In this document: positions 34,108 through 44,964 of the stretch, in pieces | Layout of the letters: every line of letters starts with the position of its first letter | How positions within the stretch are numbered: position 1 is the first letter of the stretch | Source of the DNA: Blepharisma stoltei | Lineage: Eukaryota; Ciliophora; Heterotrichea; Heterotrichida; Blepharismidae | Length of the DNA: 64,000 nt | Direction: 5' to 3' | Assembly (NCBI GenBank): GCA_914767885.1 | Contig: CAJZBQ010000010.1 | Location: 434,001-498,000, forward strand | The notes under the pieces: model-generated | Seen by the model: only the letters and a program-made list of their open reading frames with translations | Database searches by the model: none | Told to the model about the DNA's origin: nothing | Position numbers and translations under genes: made by a program

Positions 34108-34323
34108 TTTATATTTGGAAAATGATTTTATTAAAATTGTGATTATGTATATATTACAAAGGACTGTATTTTTATTAAATTAAAAACTATTTTTTTTAAA
34201 TATAAATTCATAATTATAGAAATAAGTTTTGCTTTAGCAATTGATACTTTCAACTATTTTTTCTATCAAAAGATTTGGAAAATGGCGAATAATTCGTATG
34301 ACCATGATATCGTTTGAAATGCT

Positions 34324-34626
34324 ATGGAATATTATAAAAAAACAATGGGCTGTTGCCATCCAACCTGTTTCAAAAACCAGACCGAAGAAATCCAAGGTTT
34401 CAGTGTAGAGACTCAAGCTGAAGGAGAAGATGATTTAAATGACTTCAACGACATCAGTATTTTCACCTCAAAATCTGAACAGCCTGACTGCAATAAATCC
34501 GCATTGGCTTCTCCGACCGATTTTTCACTACCAAAAACTCACAAGATTTTCAAATCTTTTCGGTACCGTACTGATTACGAAAAAGCGTTCCTGTCTTTCC
34601 ACCCTAATAATAACTTGCTAAAATAG
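34324..34626 (+). CDS. Small protein with N-terminal acylation-type motif
   Basis: Two in-frame starts. The second, at 34345, begins MGCCHPTCFKNQ, a Gly2 with adjacent Cys that suits N-myristoylation and palmitoylation, so I favour it (93 residues). The middle is acidic (EGEDDLNDFNDIS) and the rest Ser/Lys-rich. Unknown family. It precedes the next gene by only five bases. Confidence 0.6.
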   Translation: MEYYKKTMGCCHPTCFKNQTEEIQGFSVETQAEGEDDLNDFNDISIFTSKSEQPDCNKSALASPTDFSLPKTHKIFKSFRYRTDYEKAFLSFHPNNNLLK

Positions 34627-34631
34627 AATAA

Positions 34632-34973
34632 ATGGACTTTAAACAGCCTTATTTTAGAAAAGCTTACGAACTAACAAAATCCAAGCGAGAAGTCAATTTA
34701 AATGCAGAGCAGCTATCTAATACCTCGTTTGAGCTTGCTCCTTATTCATCAACAGATATTGATTTGAATGATAACAACAGATGAATCTATGTAATTGGTG
34801 TTTTGGGATGCTTGATTGGAATTGTCATAATTTCAGTTGGAGTTTTAGAGCTTGTTAAGGACAGAAATAAAACAGGTATGGCGTATTATTGGTCATCAGG
34901 GGTCGTTTTCTTATCTGTTGGTATTGGATTCCTTTATAAAGGAATCAAAGCAAAATATGAGAGCTTAATATAA
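34632..34973 (+). CDS. Two-TM protein, TMEM134/TMEM230-like
   Basis: 113 residues, MDFKQPYFRKAYELTKSK, with a TGA Trp just before the first helix (NNRWIYVIG). Two hydrophobic helices lie at about residues 55-77 (IYVIGVLGCLIGIVIISVGV) and 88-106 (YYWSSGVVFLSVGIGFLYKG), separated by a short polar loop. This is the topology of the TMEM134/TMEM230 family of small vesicle membrane proteins. The match is by topology and loop spacing only. It is very tightly packed between its neighbours. Confidence 0.6.
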
Positions 34974-34981
34974 TGCAAATT

Positions 34982-36555
34982 TTAATTATGTCTTAAATGA
35001 GTGAGGTCAAGGGAAATTGTAGAGAGGGTGTCTTCTTCGTTCAGGTGGCTTGTGATAGCTGAAATGTCATCGAGCCAGTTCATGTCTGATGCTGGGATTT
35101 CTTTGTTTAGGTTTATAGTTCTAGTGACTTTTTTGACTGGCTTTTTTACTATTGTATTAGACTTCGGACGGGTAGCTGCTTCTTTTTTAGCCATAGCTGG
35201 GGTTTTTCTTATCGTTTGCTGATCAGAAAGACTTGGTTTTGCAATTTCTTTACTTTGAGCTGGGGTTGGGGTAGGGTTTATATACTTTTCTACGTTTTCT
35301 TCACTTTTTCTCTTCGTAACAGCCCTTGCTGGAAACACGAAAGTTTGCTTTATAACTTTGCACACAAAATCTGACTCAACCTCTCTTGAAAATTGTGAAA
35401 ATAAATCAACTTTTTGTAACGGCGGAGTTTTCTTGCAAATATTTTTCCCTAAACTCCCCCCCCCCCCCTCCGTGAGCGAACAAAACCATTAGAAAAATCG
35501 CCATTTTTTGACCAAAAACCCACCCTCCGTGAGTGAACAAAAATTTTTTTAATAGAAAAAATTTTTAATGAAAAAAATTTGGATATATAAGTGATAATTA
35601 GTATAATGAAATCTAGAGCTAATTCTGTTTAATTTTAAACAAATTGCGTTTTTAAAACATAAATTTTGCAAATTAAATTAATATTTGCTTCCCAATTTTT
35701 TGCAAATTAGGATTTTTTTAAATTTCGAAAAAAATATATTTTTTATAAAATTTATATATAAATTTTTTTTAAAAAAAAAAATTAACCCCCCTCCGTGAGC
35801 GAACAAAATTTTTTTGTTCGCTCACGGAGGGGGGGGGGGAGTAAGCTTTCTCTCTGGTTGAAATTCTGTATAAACGACAAATCATTTTCTTCCTCAGCTT
35901 TATTTAATTCATTTTTATATTTTTTAATAGACCTTATCATTTCTTTGTGCAGGTTTTTTCTTTCATTAATGTCGTTCATCAAGGAATCCGCAGTTTCTTT
36001 GATTCTTTGAACGATTTCTTTTTCTCGGCTGTCAATGGCTTCTCGTACAGCTTGATATAATCCTGAAAACTCTTCTATTAATTTATCATGTGTCGTATTG
36101 ATGCTGCTTGTCCTTTTCTCTAACTCATCTTGCTCATCATTTAAATTTCCTTCAATTTGAGAAATCGATGCATTTAAAATTTCCAGCTTTTCCCTTTGCT
36201 TAGCTGCTGCTTTATTTATCGTGGTCATTTCATGTGACTTGTGGCCATCTTCAAGAATGCAGCTGACACATAGGAGTTTTTTATCAGTATAACAAAAAGC
36301 TTCGATGTCTTTATTGTGCTTTGCACAAACATTTTGAGAGGTTTTCTGGGTCTGGATTTGCATCAGAGCCAGATTGGTTGGAAAAGACAGAATTGTGGGT
36401 GCTGAAGATATGACGTTACACTGAGGACATGTAATTGCTTTATTTTCAAATAGTGACTTAAGGCAAAACTCGCAGAGTGTGTGGCCACATGAAGTTAGAA
36501 TGCGAGGGATATGGACTTGGTTTTCAAATTCTATTGAACACTTAAAGCACTCCAT
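34982..36555 (-). CDS. TRIM-like RING/B-box/coiled-coil protein
   Basis: Starts at MECFKCSIEFENQVHI. A RING finger occupies about residues 3-46 (CFKC, CGHTLCEFC, CPQC), consistent with E3 ubiquitin ligase function. A B-box follows at about 75-115 (CAKHNKDIEAFCYTDKKLLC, then H). A coiled coil runs to about residue 235. The frame then runs into MITE 35452-35843. Its removal joins NQRESL to GKNICKK exactly, and the chain continues to 393 residues with a Lys/Pro/Thr-rich tail (TPTPAQSKEIAKPS, then RKTPAMAKKEAAT) ending LDLTHLRHN. Without excision the protein would gain a short MITE-encoded tail and stop. Confidence 0.85.
35452..35843 (+). mobile_element. MITE family A copy 1 (IES inside TRIM-like gene)
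   Basis: 392 bp between TA dinucleotides. The left end is ACTCCCCC...CTCCGTGAGCGAACAAAA, and a subterminal repeat CCACCCTCCGTGAGTGAAC follows about 60 bp in. The right end is a hairpin, CTCCGTGAGCGAACAAAAT facing its complement. The core is A/T-rich and non-coding. It probably corresponds to the abundant pogo-derived MITE reported in Blepharisma germline DNA; that identity is from memory. Confidence 0.85.
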
Positions 36556-36666
36556 ATTTTAGTTTAATAGAAGATGTTCTGTTGAAATTTCATTTTACGA
36601 AAGAGGGAAATTTTAAGGCTTGCAAAATATTGCTGGATAAGAAAATAACTATTTAAATCTTTTTTA

Positions 36667-37061
36667 ACTCCCCCCCCCCCCTCCGTGAGCGAACAAAACC
36701 ATTAGAAAAATTCCCCATTTTTTGACCAAAAACCCACCCTCCGTGAGTGAACAAAAAATTTTTTTAATAGAAAAAATTTTAATGGAAAAAAAATTTTGAT
36801 ATATAAGTGATAATTAGTATATAATGAAATCTAGAGCTAATTCTGTTTAATTTTAAACAAATTGCGTTTTAAAACATAAATTTTGCAAATTAAATTAATA
36901 TTTGCTTCCCAATTTTTGCAAATTAGGATTTTTTTAAATTTCGAAAAAAATATTTTTTATAAAATTTATATATATAAATTTTTTTTTAAAAAAAAAATTA
37001 ACCCCCCTCCGTGAGCGAACAAAATTTTTTTTGTTCGCTCACGGAGGGGGGGGGGGGAGTA
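36667..37061 (+). mobile_element. MITE family A copy 2
   Basis: 395 bp, almost identical to copy 1, in the spacer between the TRIM-like start (36555) and the 3' end of the VIT/VWA gene. Flanked by TA. The surrounding 36556-36666 and 37062-37245 hold nothing else recognisable. Confidence 0.85.
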
Positions 37062-37245
37062 AGTAATATATATTTCGAGCTATTATATCGTGAACTTAGG
37101 CCAATAAGTTTGATTATAAAGAAAAGGATAAGCTCAATTAGCCCTAAATAAATAAGATCAACAGATGTCATTACGATGATTTAGTATATGTTTTAGATAT
37201 TGAGGAAGGAATAGAAAAAGCTATCATATAATAATCTGTTATTGA

Positions 37246-40200
37246 TTAATTAAGAAATTCGATTGCCTTTTGAATTGACTCTTCTATTGGAATTGCTGAT
37301 GATTTAAGCCACTTAATAGACTTTCTCTCAACAAGCTTCCACTCATCTTTATTGCTTCCATAATTCTTTCTTAAATAAGCTAAAGCTACAAGAGTCCCCC
37401 AAATATCATCAGCTTGATTTAGGTTGGCAAATTCTGCAGGAATTTCTTTACCTATGTTCAATGCAGAGCTTAATTGTCTAAAACTCCAAAATCCTTCAGC
37501 TGATTGCTGTTTTATTATAGAGAGATAAATTTCAGATTCGCTGGTATCCGCTTCTGCTGCTATCTGCTTTTCTTCTTCTTTTTCTGCTTTTTTAGCTTTT
37601 TTCTTTTTTGGAACACTTCTTTCTTGCTCGTCGCAGCGACTATCCGTATATCTAAAGGCAAAAGTATCTTTATACGTTACATCTGGTGCCCTCCACAAAA
37701 CTGTAGGAGCTGCCGATCTTGGCATTGCCATTTTTGCACACATTTTCAATGATCTATTCATACTTGCCATAGGTACAGATGCCTGAGACATATCTCTGAC
37801 TTTCGCGACAGGAATTTTTCTTAATTGTATCTCTCCAACAACTGCTTCAGAATTTTTTTGAATGCAAATATAAGAAGTTAAGCTTGAAGGAATTCCATAT
37901 TCTTTTGAGAGTTGGACTATTTGGGAATTTTTTACTTCTTGTGGTAGGTTGCCAGTTTCTATTTCTGATATTCTATTTTTAGCCCACAGTTTGAAGATTT
38001 CATCTCCTGCTGTGAAATGAGAAATTCCTGCCTGAATGATAAATTCTCTTTCAGTATTAGACCTGCTGTCGTAGCATTGAAGCTTAGGCATTGAGCTAGG
38101 GATAGTAGGCCCTAAATGGGCGTATAAAATAAATCTATCACCGTAGTAAACTCTCTTACTCCCCCCATCCGTGAGTAAACAAAACCATTGGAAAAATCGC
38201 TATTATTTGCCCAAAAACCCACCCTCAATGAGTGAACAAAAATTTTTTATGGAAAAAAATTTTGATATATAAGTGATAATTAGTATAATGAAATCACAAG
38301 CTAATTCTTTTTAATTTTTAAACAAATTGCATTTTTTAAAACATAAATTTTGAAATTAAGTTAATATTTACTTTCCATTTTTATAGAAGGGAGATTTTTT
38401 TAAAATTTCTAAAAAATTTATATTTAAATTTTTAAAAAAAAAATTAACCCCTCCGTGAGTGAACAAAATTTTTTTGTTCACTCACGGAGGGGGGGAGTTA
38501 AGATTTTCCGGACTTGGTGCTGGAAAAGCATATATATTAAAATAGCATGGCGAGATAACTAGCCTTCTTATTCCTGTCGCTGGCATCCCACAGGGTGTGC
38601 AGGGACCTTGAGGAAGGGAAGATGGCGTCCGGGAATGTGTATCCTACCTGATTTTTCTTGGATTGGTGAAGCGCAATGTTGGGTTGGCCGACCGAACGTT
38701 ACTCAAATACCAATTTTCGCCTCAACAGGAGATAGTTCTGGAAGAATGGTTTCCCAGCGGAGTCATGGCATTCGTCTTGACCAATCGAGACTATTACTGA
38801 GCGTGAAGCCATAAGTTACACGCTGTGCTACCGATTACCATCTTGGCCGAGAACCAACCAGAAAATTCAATCATTTTGAATTTTCAATGCTGGGCAACCC
38901 TGTTGACTGACGTACGGCATGACGACTCGATTCATAACTGCCAGGATGCGAGTGCACGTCCTCGTCCTGCAGGAGCATCTTTTTAATGTCGTGCACGAAC
39001 TGACAAGCAGGCGAAGAAAGCGTTACGAGCGGAGATAGTCCTTTTGAATTGCAGCGAGCTTCTCGATAAGTCTTAATAAGTTAAGATAAGTGCTGGAAAA
39101 GCATCCCAGTTTAATTTTCAGTCGCTTACTTGCCCTATGTGATAGCCAAACTATTGGAAATATTTTACTTTTTTTTGCTATTAATATGGCTAAGAAAAAA
39201 ATTTATATAAGTGTAGCCTGTTCTCGGATATAGATAGGGCTATGCCCGATCTTTGCCAGGAAACTCGGGGGGTTGTCTGCGTCACTTCGAGCTGACGAGT
39301 CAACTCCCCGAGTTGGTAAATCACTAAATGGTGACTATTTGCCAACTGGGGAGTTGACTCGTCACCCAAAATTGACGCAGACAACTCCTCGAGTGTCCCA
39401 GCAAAGATTGGGCATAGCCCGATCTATAACCGGGAACGGGCTATAATAATTTTATAATTATATCTCTTTTTATTTTATTAAATTTTAGTAAACTTCATTA
39501 AAAATAATATTAAATTTTCTTTCAAATTATATAATTTTAAGACAAAATTTAATACTCGCCCATCAAAAAAAGCTTATTCAAGAAGAGGAGAGTTAGTGCT
39601 GGCATTAAGCATTTTTCCAAAGCATTGATCACTTTTTTAGATAACTCTTCTAGCCCTGACACAAATGAGGGGACTCCACCACCAGCTTTAGCAGATTCTT
39701 TAATCAAAAATGTTGAAACTTCGTTTCCTATTCCAACCGAATGAACTGTTGCACTCTTAGAATTCTGTCTTATTAAGTTTACAACTGCTTCTGGATTACT
39801 TACAGCTCCATCAGTCAATAAAAATATAGATCTTGGAAGCGCTTTGTTGGGCGGAGTACTGTATATATACAAATTGCATTGATTTGCTATATGGCTTTTA
39901 TTATATATAAATATATATCGAACAAATGCAAAGATATACTGTTTAGTGGGTCATAAATATTTGTACCTCCCATATCTGCTTCAAATTTTTCTACTGACTC
40001 CCCCCCCCCCCCCTCCGTGAGCGAACAAAACCATTAGAAAAATCGCCATTTTTTGACCAAAAACCCACCCTCCGTGAGTGAACAAAAATTTTTTTTAATA
40101 GAAAAAATTTAATGGAAAAAAATTTTGATATATAAGTGATAATTAGTATAATGAAATCTAGAGCTAATTCTGTTTAATTTTAAACAAATTGCGTTTTAAA

Positions 40201-41778
40201 ACATAAATTTTGCAAATTCAATTAATATTTGCTTCCCAATTTTTGCAAATTAGGATTTTTTTAAATTTTCGAAAAAAATATTTTTTATAAAATTTATATA
40301 TAAATTTTTTTTAAAAAAAAAAATTAACCCCCCTCCGTGAGCGAACAAAATTTTTTTGTTCGCTCACGGAGGGGGGGGGAGTGAGCGAATTGCTTTTTCT
40401 ACATTGTTTGAATTATAATCAATAGGACCTTGATCTAGCCAATCAAATCTGCCACCAAAACTTACTATATTGAAAACTGAGCCAGGTGGAAGACTCTTTA
40501 AAAACAAAACTGCAGCTTTCTTTGCTAAATTTATCCTTTCTCCTGCCATGGACCCACTTCTATCAATAACAAACAAAAACTCTCCCCTTTGTCCTTGCAA
40601 ATCTTCAATTTCTTCGTTCTCTTGTTTATACATAGGCAAAAAGCTAACTCCCCCCCACTCCGTGAGCGAACAAAAAAATTTTGTTCGCTCACGGATAGGG
40701 TTAATTTTTTTTTTAAAATTTAAAAAAAAATCCCAATTTCGCAAAAATTGGAAAGCAAAGATTAATTTAATTTGCAAATTTTTGTTTTAAAATGCAATTT
40801 GTTTAAATTAAACAGAATTAGCTCAAGATTTCATGATATTAATTATCACTTATATATCAAATTTTTTTTCCATAAAAAATATTTAAAAAAATTTTTGTTG
40901 ACTCATGAGGGTGGATTTTTTGGTCAAAAAATAGGGATTTTTCTAATGGTTTTGTTCACTCACGGAGGGGGGGGAGTAAGCATAGCTGCATATTCTCCTT
41001 TCCTTTCTTGTACAGCACATAATGGAAAATTGGAATTCGCAGTTTTATACAATATTTTAATGCCAGCATCAGGTATAAAATCATTTCCTTCTCTAAATCT
41101 TCCGCTTAAATGTAAACAGTTCTCAGATAAAGTCCATTCAAATGGATAGGTTTTACATGAAAAATCTGATATGGGAGTGTCTGAATGAATATCAATACTC
41201 ATACCAATCCTATAAGTGCAGTTTCTGGCATTAACTACTGTAAACTGAGTTTCTTGCTTAATTTCTTCTAGTGGAATAGAATTTGGTTGAAGCTGGGCTT
41301 TTGGGGTTAGGGTTGTCGGGATATAAAGTTTCCAGAAATCAAGCTCTGTTGATATTGGGGTTGTGAATTTAAATTCGATTCTGATTTCTGCTCCTGGAGC
41401 GATATTTCCTACGTTAACGACCATCTTATCGGGAGTATCAGATTTAGTCATAACTGCAGTGTTTCCTTCTGAAATAGCATCTTGATACATTTCTTGAGCC
41501 TTTGTTTCTTCTTCTATTGAAGCTTCTAAAATTGTTCCATCTGGAAGGTGAATCCTCATTGCTGTGATCACTGCATCATTTTCCACAGGGAAGACATACT
41601 CGCACTCAATAGGCTGAGTTTCAATGTTTTTATAGACTTGGAATAGCTCCATTTTGCATAAGGAATTTCTGACTGTCGATCTTAGCTCTAAGTGTTTTAG
41701 AGAAATAGGGTGCTTTTCTACAGGAGATGGAATTGGCCTGATAGGTCTTAGCCCAAAACAGCAACATCCACACCTCAT
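37246..41778 (-). CDS. VIT and von Willebrand A domain protein with six inserts
   Basis: Starts at ATG 41778 (MRCGCCCFGLRPIRPIPSP). A VIT domain (VYKNIETQPIECEYVFPVEN, GTILEASIEEETKAQEMY) is followed by a vWA domain with MIDAS DRSGSMAGERI, then FEADMGGTNIYDPL and IFLLTDGAVSN. The C-terminal linker is MPALSDWKLNWDAFPAPSPE and then LKRVYYGDRFILYAHLG. The tail is the conserved helical YGIPSSLTSYICI region and ends at 37246. All six inserts (40647-40978, 39997-40383, 39864-39934, 39129-39595, SINE 38532-39089 with one repeat, 38159-38500) must go; the remainder is a whole number of codons, about 786 residues. Related to VWA5A/PARP4-tail/inter-alpha-inhibitor-like proteins; binding role likely, ligand unknown. 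Confidence 0.88.
38159..38500 (+). mobile_element. MITE family A copy 3
   Basis: 342 bp, TA-flanked, and more diverged than copies 1 and 2 (CATCCGTGAGTAAAC at the left). Excision joins PENL to KRVYYGDRF in the VIT/VWA gene. Confidence 0.8.
38532..39089 (+). mobile_element. SINE-like retroelement copy 6
   Basis: Perfect 15-bp target duplication GTGCTGGAAAAGCAT (38517-38531 and 39090-39104). The head is TTAAAATAGCATGGCGAG and the tail TAAGTCTTAATAAGTTAAG. It is related to copy 1. It lies only about 16-31 bp from MITE A copy 3. Confidence 0.8.
39129..39595. mobile_element. 467-bp IES containing a long fold-back
   Basis: TA-bounded. About 39212-39442 is an inverted repeat with arms near 110 bp (GACGAGTCAACTCCCC and complement; GGGCTATGCCC and complement), closed near TAAATGGTGACTATTTG. 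Excision yields MPALSDWKLNWD, matching the conserved linker of VIT/VWA proteins. Confidence 0.8.
39864..39934. mobile_element. 71-bp short IES
   Basis: Lies between TA-repeat tracts. The inner ends are inverted (AAATTGCATTGATTTG against GAACAAATGCAAAG). Removal gives DPLNSIYSTPPNKALP in the vWA domain and makes the total gene length divisible by three. Confidence 0.75.
39997..40383 (+). mobile_element. MITE family A copy 4, flanked by TGA not TA
   Basis: 387 bp and nearly identical to copy 1. The plus-strand flanks are CTGACTCCC and GGGAGTGAGCG, so the repeated bases are TG(A) instead of TA. Excision gives AIRSVEKFEADMGG in frame. Confidence 0.85.
40647..40978 (-). mobile_element. MITE family A copy 5, inverted
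   Basis: 332 bp, TA-flanked, in the opposite orientation to copies 1-4. Excision joins YAAML to SFLPMYKQE between the VIT and vWA domains. Confidence 0.85.
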
Positions 41779-42051
41779 TTTATATTATATGACAATAGTA
41801 TCCTGATGAATAAAAATGGGATCTCAAGGTTGCTAAAATATAGGTCATTACTAAAATCTTTGAATTAAATCAAACTTTAACTCAAAAAATTAAGAATTAA
41901 ACTTAAATATTAAATTCATATAACGTAAAAAATGCTTGGCATTTCAGAGTAAATTTCTTATAATTTTCGTTTCTATAATAAATTTGTAAAAATTAGCTGA
42001 GCTACAGAAATACGTTACCAAAAATTTATTTAATTATCCTTATTTTTAATT

Positions 42052-42369
42052 GTGAAGTTTTTTACTATAAAAATATGCAAAGTTTGTATAAAAAATTTAG
42101 CAGGTGAAACAATAATTCTAGATGAAGAAGCTTCTGATGCGTTTAAAATTCTTAACTATAAATTATTAGATAGAAAAGGTATATCTCTAGGTCAGCCTAA
42201 GCTTATATTTGAAGGAGACCAGCTAGAAGAAAGACAAACTAGCTTATTACAGCATTCAAATGAGCTCGCCTATTTATTGTGTGCTTTAACTAAGAGGAAG
42301 AATATAAATATTTTGAAAACAAGCCTCTGCTCTCAAAATATAAGATTGAGAGGTAAAATTTATTTATAA
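42052..42369 (+). CDS. Diverged ubiquitin-like protein
   Basis: The frame resembles ubiquitin: VCIKNLAGETIILDEEASDA, then a helix, GISLGQPKLIFEGDQLEERQ and a final strand. The C-terminal di-Gly is absent and the chain extends about 30 basic residues (NINILKTSLCSQNIRLRGK). No ATG lies at the expected ubiquitin start, so an upstream exon or an unusual start is likely; this may be an exon of a larger protein or a decaying gene. It lies 270 bp from the VIT/VWA start on the opposite strand. Confidence 0.5.
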   Translation: MKFFTIKICKVCIKNLAGETIILDEEASDAFKILNYKLLDRKGISLGQPKLIFEGDQLEERQTSLLQHSNELAYLLCALTKRKNINILKTSLCSQNIRLRGKIYL

Positions 42370-42506
42370 AAATCTCAGGTGACTCATGTATCCAAATTAG
42401 CATAAACATGCTTATTAACTAAAAAACTTTGCAGCAGCAATCATACCGAAACCGTTTAACCCAATAATTAATAAACAATAAAAATTTCATCTTCAAATAA
42501 TGACAG

Positions 42507-42985
42507 ATTAGATTAGAATAGAGTTATAGCGGGTCGCAGGGGTCTATTTCAGCCCCTCGCCGTCCAACGGATAGCTTTGCAGTGACGCTAAGCGCTATCC
42601 TCACACCACCTTTTTCCCTTCTGACGTCACCAAAAAACGGTGACGTCGAAGGTCTTCGGGGAAGCCACCCCACCCGGTCGGGGTCTCCGGATCTCAGCAG
42701 AAAACTCCTTTAACCTCTGACAGGGCTCAGAGTATAGGGGAAACGCCTTCTGCCTTCTCCATGGCCTGTCAGAACCATATTACAGGTTCAATAATGCTCC
42801 CATGGAGTGGTATCGGGATTTTTGCGCCAATAGGGTCATCTTGCTGGTAAGGAAAAAAGACAAGGTCAGCCCCAGGTCAAAAACCCACCCCGGAGAACTA
42901 TCGCCATTTGGCTCGCCTTTCCTGGGCCTGGATCAACTCAAGGTCACCAGGAGTCCACGTCAGATCACGCCATTTTAATAATTCT
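42507..42985 (-). mobile_element. SINE-like retroelement copy 7
   Basis: Target duplication AATAATGACAG (42496-42506 and 42986-42996), which includes the start codon of the TBC gene. The minus-strand head is ATTAAAATGGCGTGATC and the tail CTATTCTAATCTAATCT. It is related to copy 2. Confidence 0.8.
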
Positions 42986-42989
42986 AATA

Positions 42990-44115
42990 ATGACAGAAGA
43001 AACTAAAACAAATGTGAATACACAGCACACTCGAAGAATCCAACAAATCCAAGTTGAAATTTCAGCCGCTGAATGTGACTTAACTACCTTACGCTCACTA
43101 GTATGACATGGCGTTGACTGTGAACTCCGATCTTACGTTTGACAATTACTTATTGGTTATCTCCCAGTAACATTAGATAGACGTGCACAAGCATTAGAAA
43201 GAAAAAGAAACGAATACTTGCAATATAGAGCCGAAATTTATGAGGAAAGATCCCAACATCAAACAGAAAAGCATTTAAAAGATCTCAAACAAATTGAAGA
43301 TGACATTCCTAGGACGCAGCCAGATGTCCCAATGTTCAGAGATGAGCCAATAAGGGAAGTTTTGAGAAGAATCCTGTATATTTGATCAGTTAGGCACCCG
43401 GCAAGCGGGTATGTGCAAGGGATCAATGATTTGTGCTCGATTTTTTTAATTGTGTTTATGATGCCTTACTGCTCATTTAGAATACTTGCAGAACCTGGGT
43501 CACTTCCAGAGAATATGGATGAGTTAGAAGCTGATGCATATTGGTGCTTGAATATAATGGTGGAATCAATACAAGATTATATTTTCTGCATATGAATTCA
43601 TATTAATTTTATATATATTATTCCCTTGATTCTTACTAGAATCAGTTAAATAATATCAAAATTAGCTTATAAATGTATATTTCTTTCCTTCATCACCAGG
43701 AATCCAAAGAGCTTTAATAAAGATTTCTGAAATTATCTTTAGGGTGAAGCAAGAATTAATTTATCATTTTAAAGGAGAACAGCTCGAAATGATTCATTTT
43801 TCTTTTAGGTGGTTTAATTGTATGTTTATTAGAGAATTTAGTCTGCCTATGCTGTTTAGAGTATGGGATGCTTTATTTACTATGCAAGATGGGTTTAGAA
43901 TTTTAAGTGTATACATTGCAGCTGCAATTGTGCTGCGCTGGGAAAAAGAGTTGATTGGTAAAAATTTTAGTGAGCTGATGATTTTTTTGCAGAATTTGCC
44001 GACCAGTAGGTGGACTGAAAGAGAAATTGAAGAGCTACTGTCACAGTCTTATGTATATTTTACATGGTTTGAGAGCTCACCTAATCACCTCAAAGCATAT
44101 AGCGAGTTTCTTTAG
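42990..44115 (+). CDS. TBC-domain Rab GTPase-activating protein, TBC1D22-like
   Basis: ATG 42990 (MTEETKTNVNTQHTRRIQQ). TGA Trp residues occur at LVWHGV, RSYVWQLLIG and YIWSVRHP. TBC hallmarks are present: WxLLxGY, then RDEPIREVLRRILYIW, YVQGINDL (the Gln of the YxQ finger), and FRWFNCMFIREF. The Arg finger normally in an IPxDxxRT motif appears as DIPRTQPDVP. A 85-bp IES (43593-43677) is removed before PGIQRALIKI. The result is 346 residues. Order and motifs fit the TBC1D22 subfamily, which act on Rabs at the Golgi or endosome. The SINE upstream displaces the 5' flank but leaves a start codon. Confidence 0.85.
43593..43677. mobile_element. 85-bp short IES in the TBC gene
   Basis: AT-rich segment between TA at 43591 and 43676 containing TAA stops. 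Removal restores the frame leading into the conserved PGIQ segment. A nearby alternative left boundary cannot be excluded. Confidence 0.6.
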
Positions 44116-44261
44116 GTATTATTTAGATCATTTTAGTTAAAATGGTATGAAAAAATAGAATATTTATTGAAAAAAGGATAATTATTTATTTTAAAATTTA
44201 AGTAGGATATGACAAGGTGTAATGGCTTAATATATTAATAGCCAAAAATGATATGCATCAT

Positions 44262-44440
44262 TATTCTAACAATGAACAGCAAGAAAAACTTGATGATGGA
44301 AGGGAATCGGCTTGAAGAATGGCGCTAGGTTCACCAAAAGCTCGTCTTCTTAACCAGAAGCCATTTTGTGAGCCAAAAGGCTATTCTCTAAGCCGATTTC
44401 TCTCGTCAGCAAGTTTTTCTTATTGTTTATGGCGAGGCTA
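44262..44440. repeat. Fold-back element in spacer
   Basis: Inverted arms of about 40 bp: AACAGCAAGAAAAACTTGAT...GAATCGGCTT, and AAGCCGATTT...AAGTTTTTCTTATTG. It is another MITE-like palindrome with no coding capacity, downstream of the TBC gene. Confidence 0.6.
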
Positions 44441-44706
44441 AGGCTGTATAGTTTTTTGATATCATCATTTTTATTGCATAATATATAATAAAATATTGAA
44501 GATTTTAAACTAGAAGTAATAATTCTTAAAAAAATACTTATAAAAACGTTTAAATCGAAAATCACTTTTAATAGGATTTCAAAAGTTTAAAATGGAGCTT
44601 TATCAAAATAATTCAATTGCAACGTCTCTAATTGTAAATTCTTATCCAAAACATAAATAGCAAGGGGTAGCTTTCTAATTTATCTATAATAATATAATGT
44701 ATTGGT

Positions 44707-44853
44707 AATATTTTATTTTGCTTATTTATGGCAAATTGATTTTAAAATGTCAAAAAAATTTTGGCATGTCATTATATATATAAAACTGAGTCTATGGTAT
44801 GTTAAAATTTTTTTGACATTTTTAAAATCAATTTACCATAAAATAAGCAAAAT
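44707..44853. mobile_element. 147-bp near-perfect inverted repeat (MITE family D)
   Basis: Arms of about 55 bp. The left has TTTTGCTTATTTATGGCAAA and TTGATTTTAAAATGTCAAA. The right is the complement with one- to three-base differences. The short loop is near ATATATATAAAACTGAG. Confidence 0.7.
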
Positions 44854-44964
44854 GAAATTTATGCAAGGGATTATAGCCTATAATTGGAAGTTCAAGCCTG
44901 CTGGAAATTTTAGTGTAAAAGAAAATCTCAAAATATGGCAGCAGTTTGCATGAACAAAAGCTTA

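Noticed and set aside
44702-44953. 83-codon frame on the plus strand
   Set aside because: Mostly the 147-bp inverted repeat; no homology and no promoter context.
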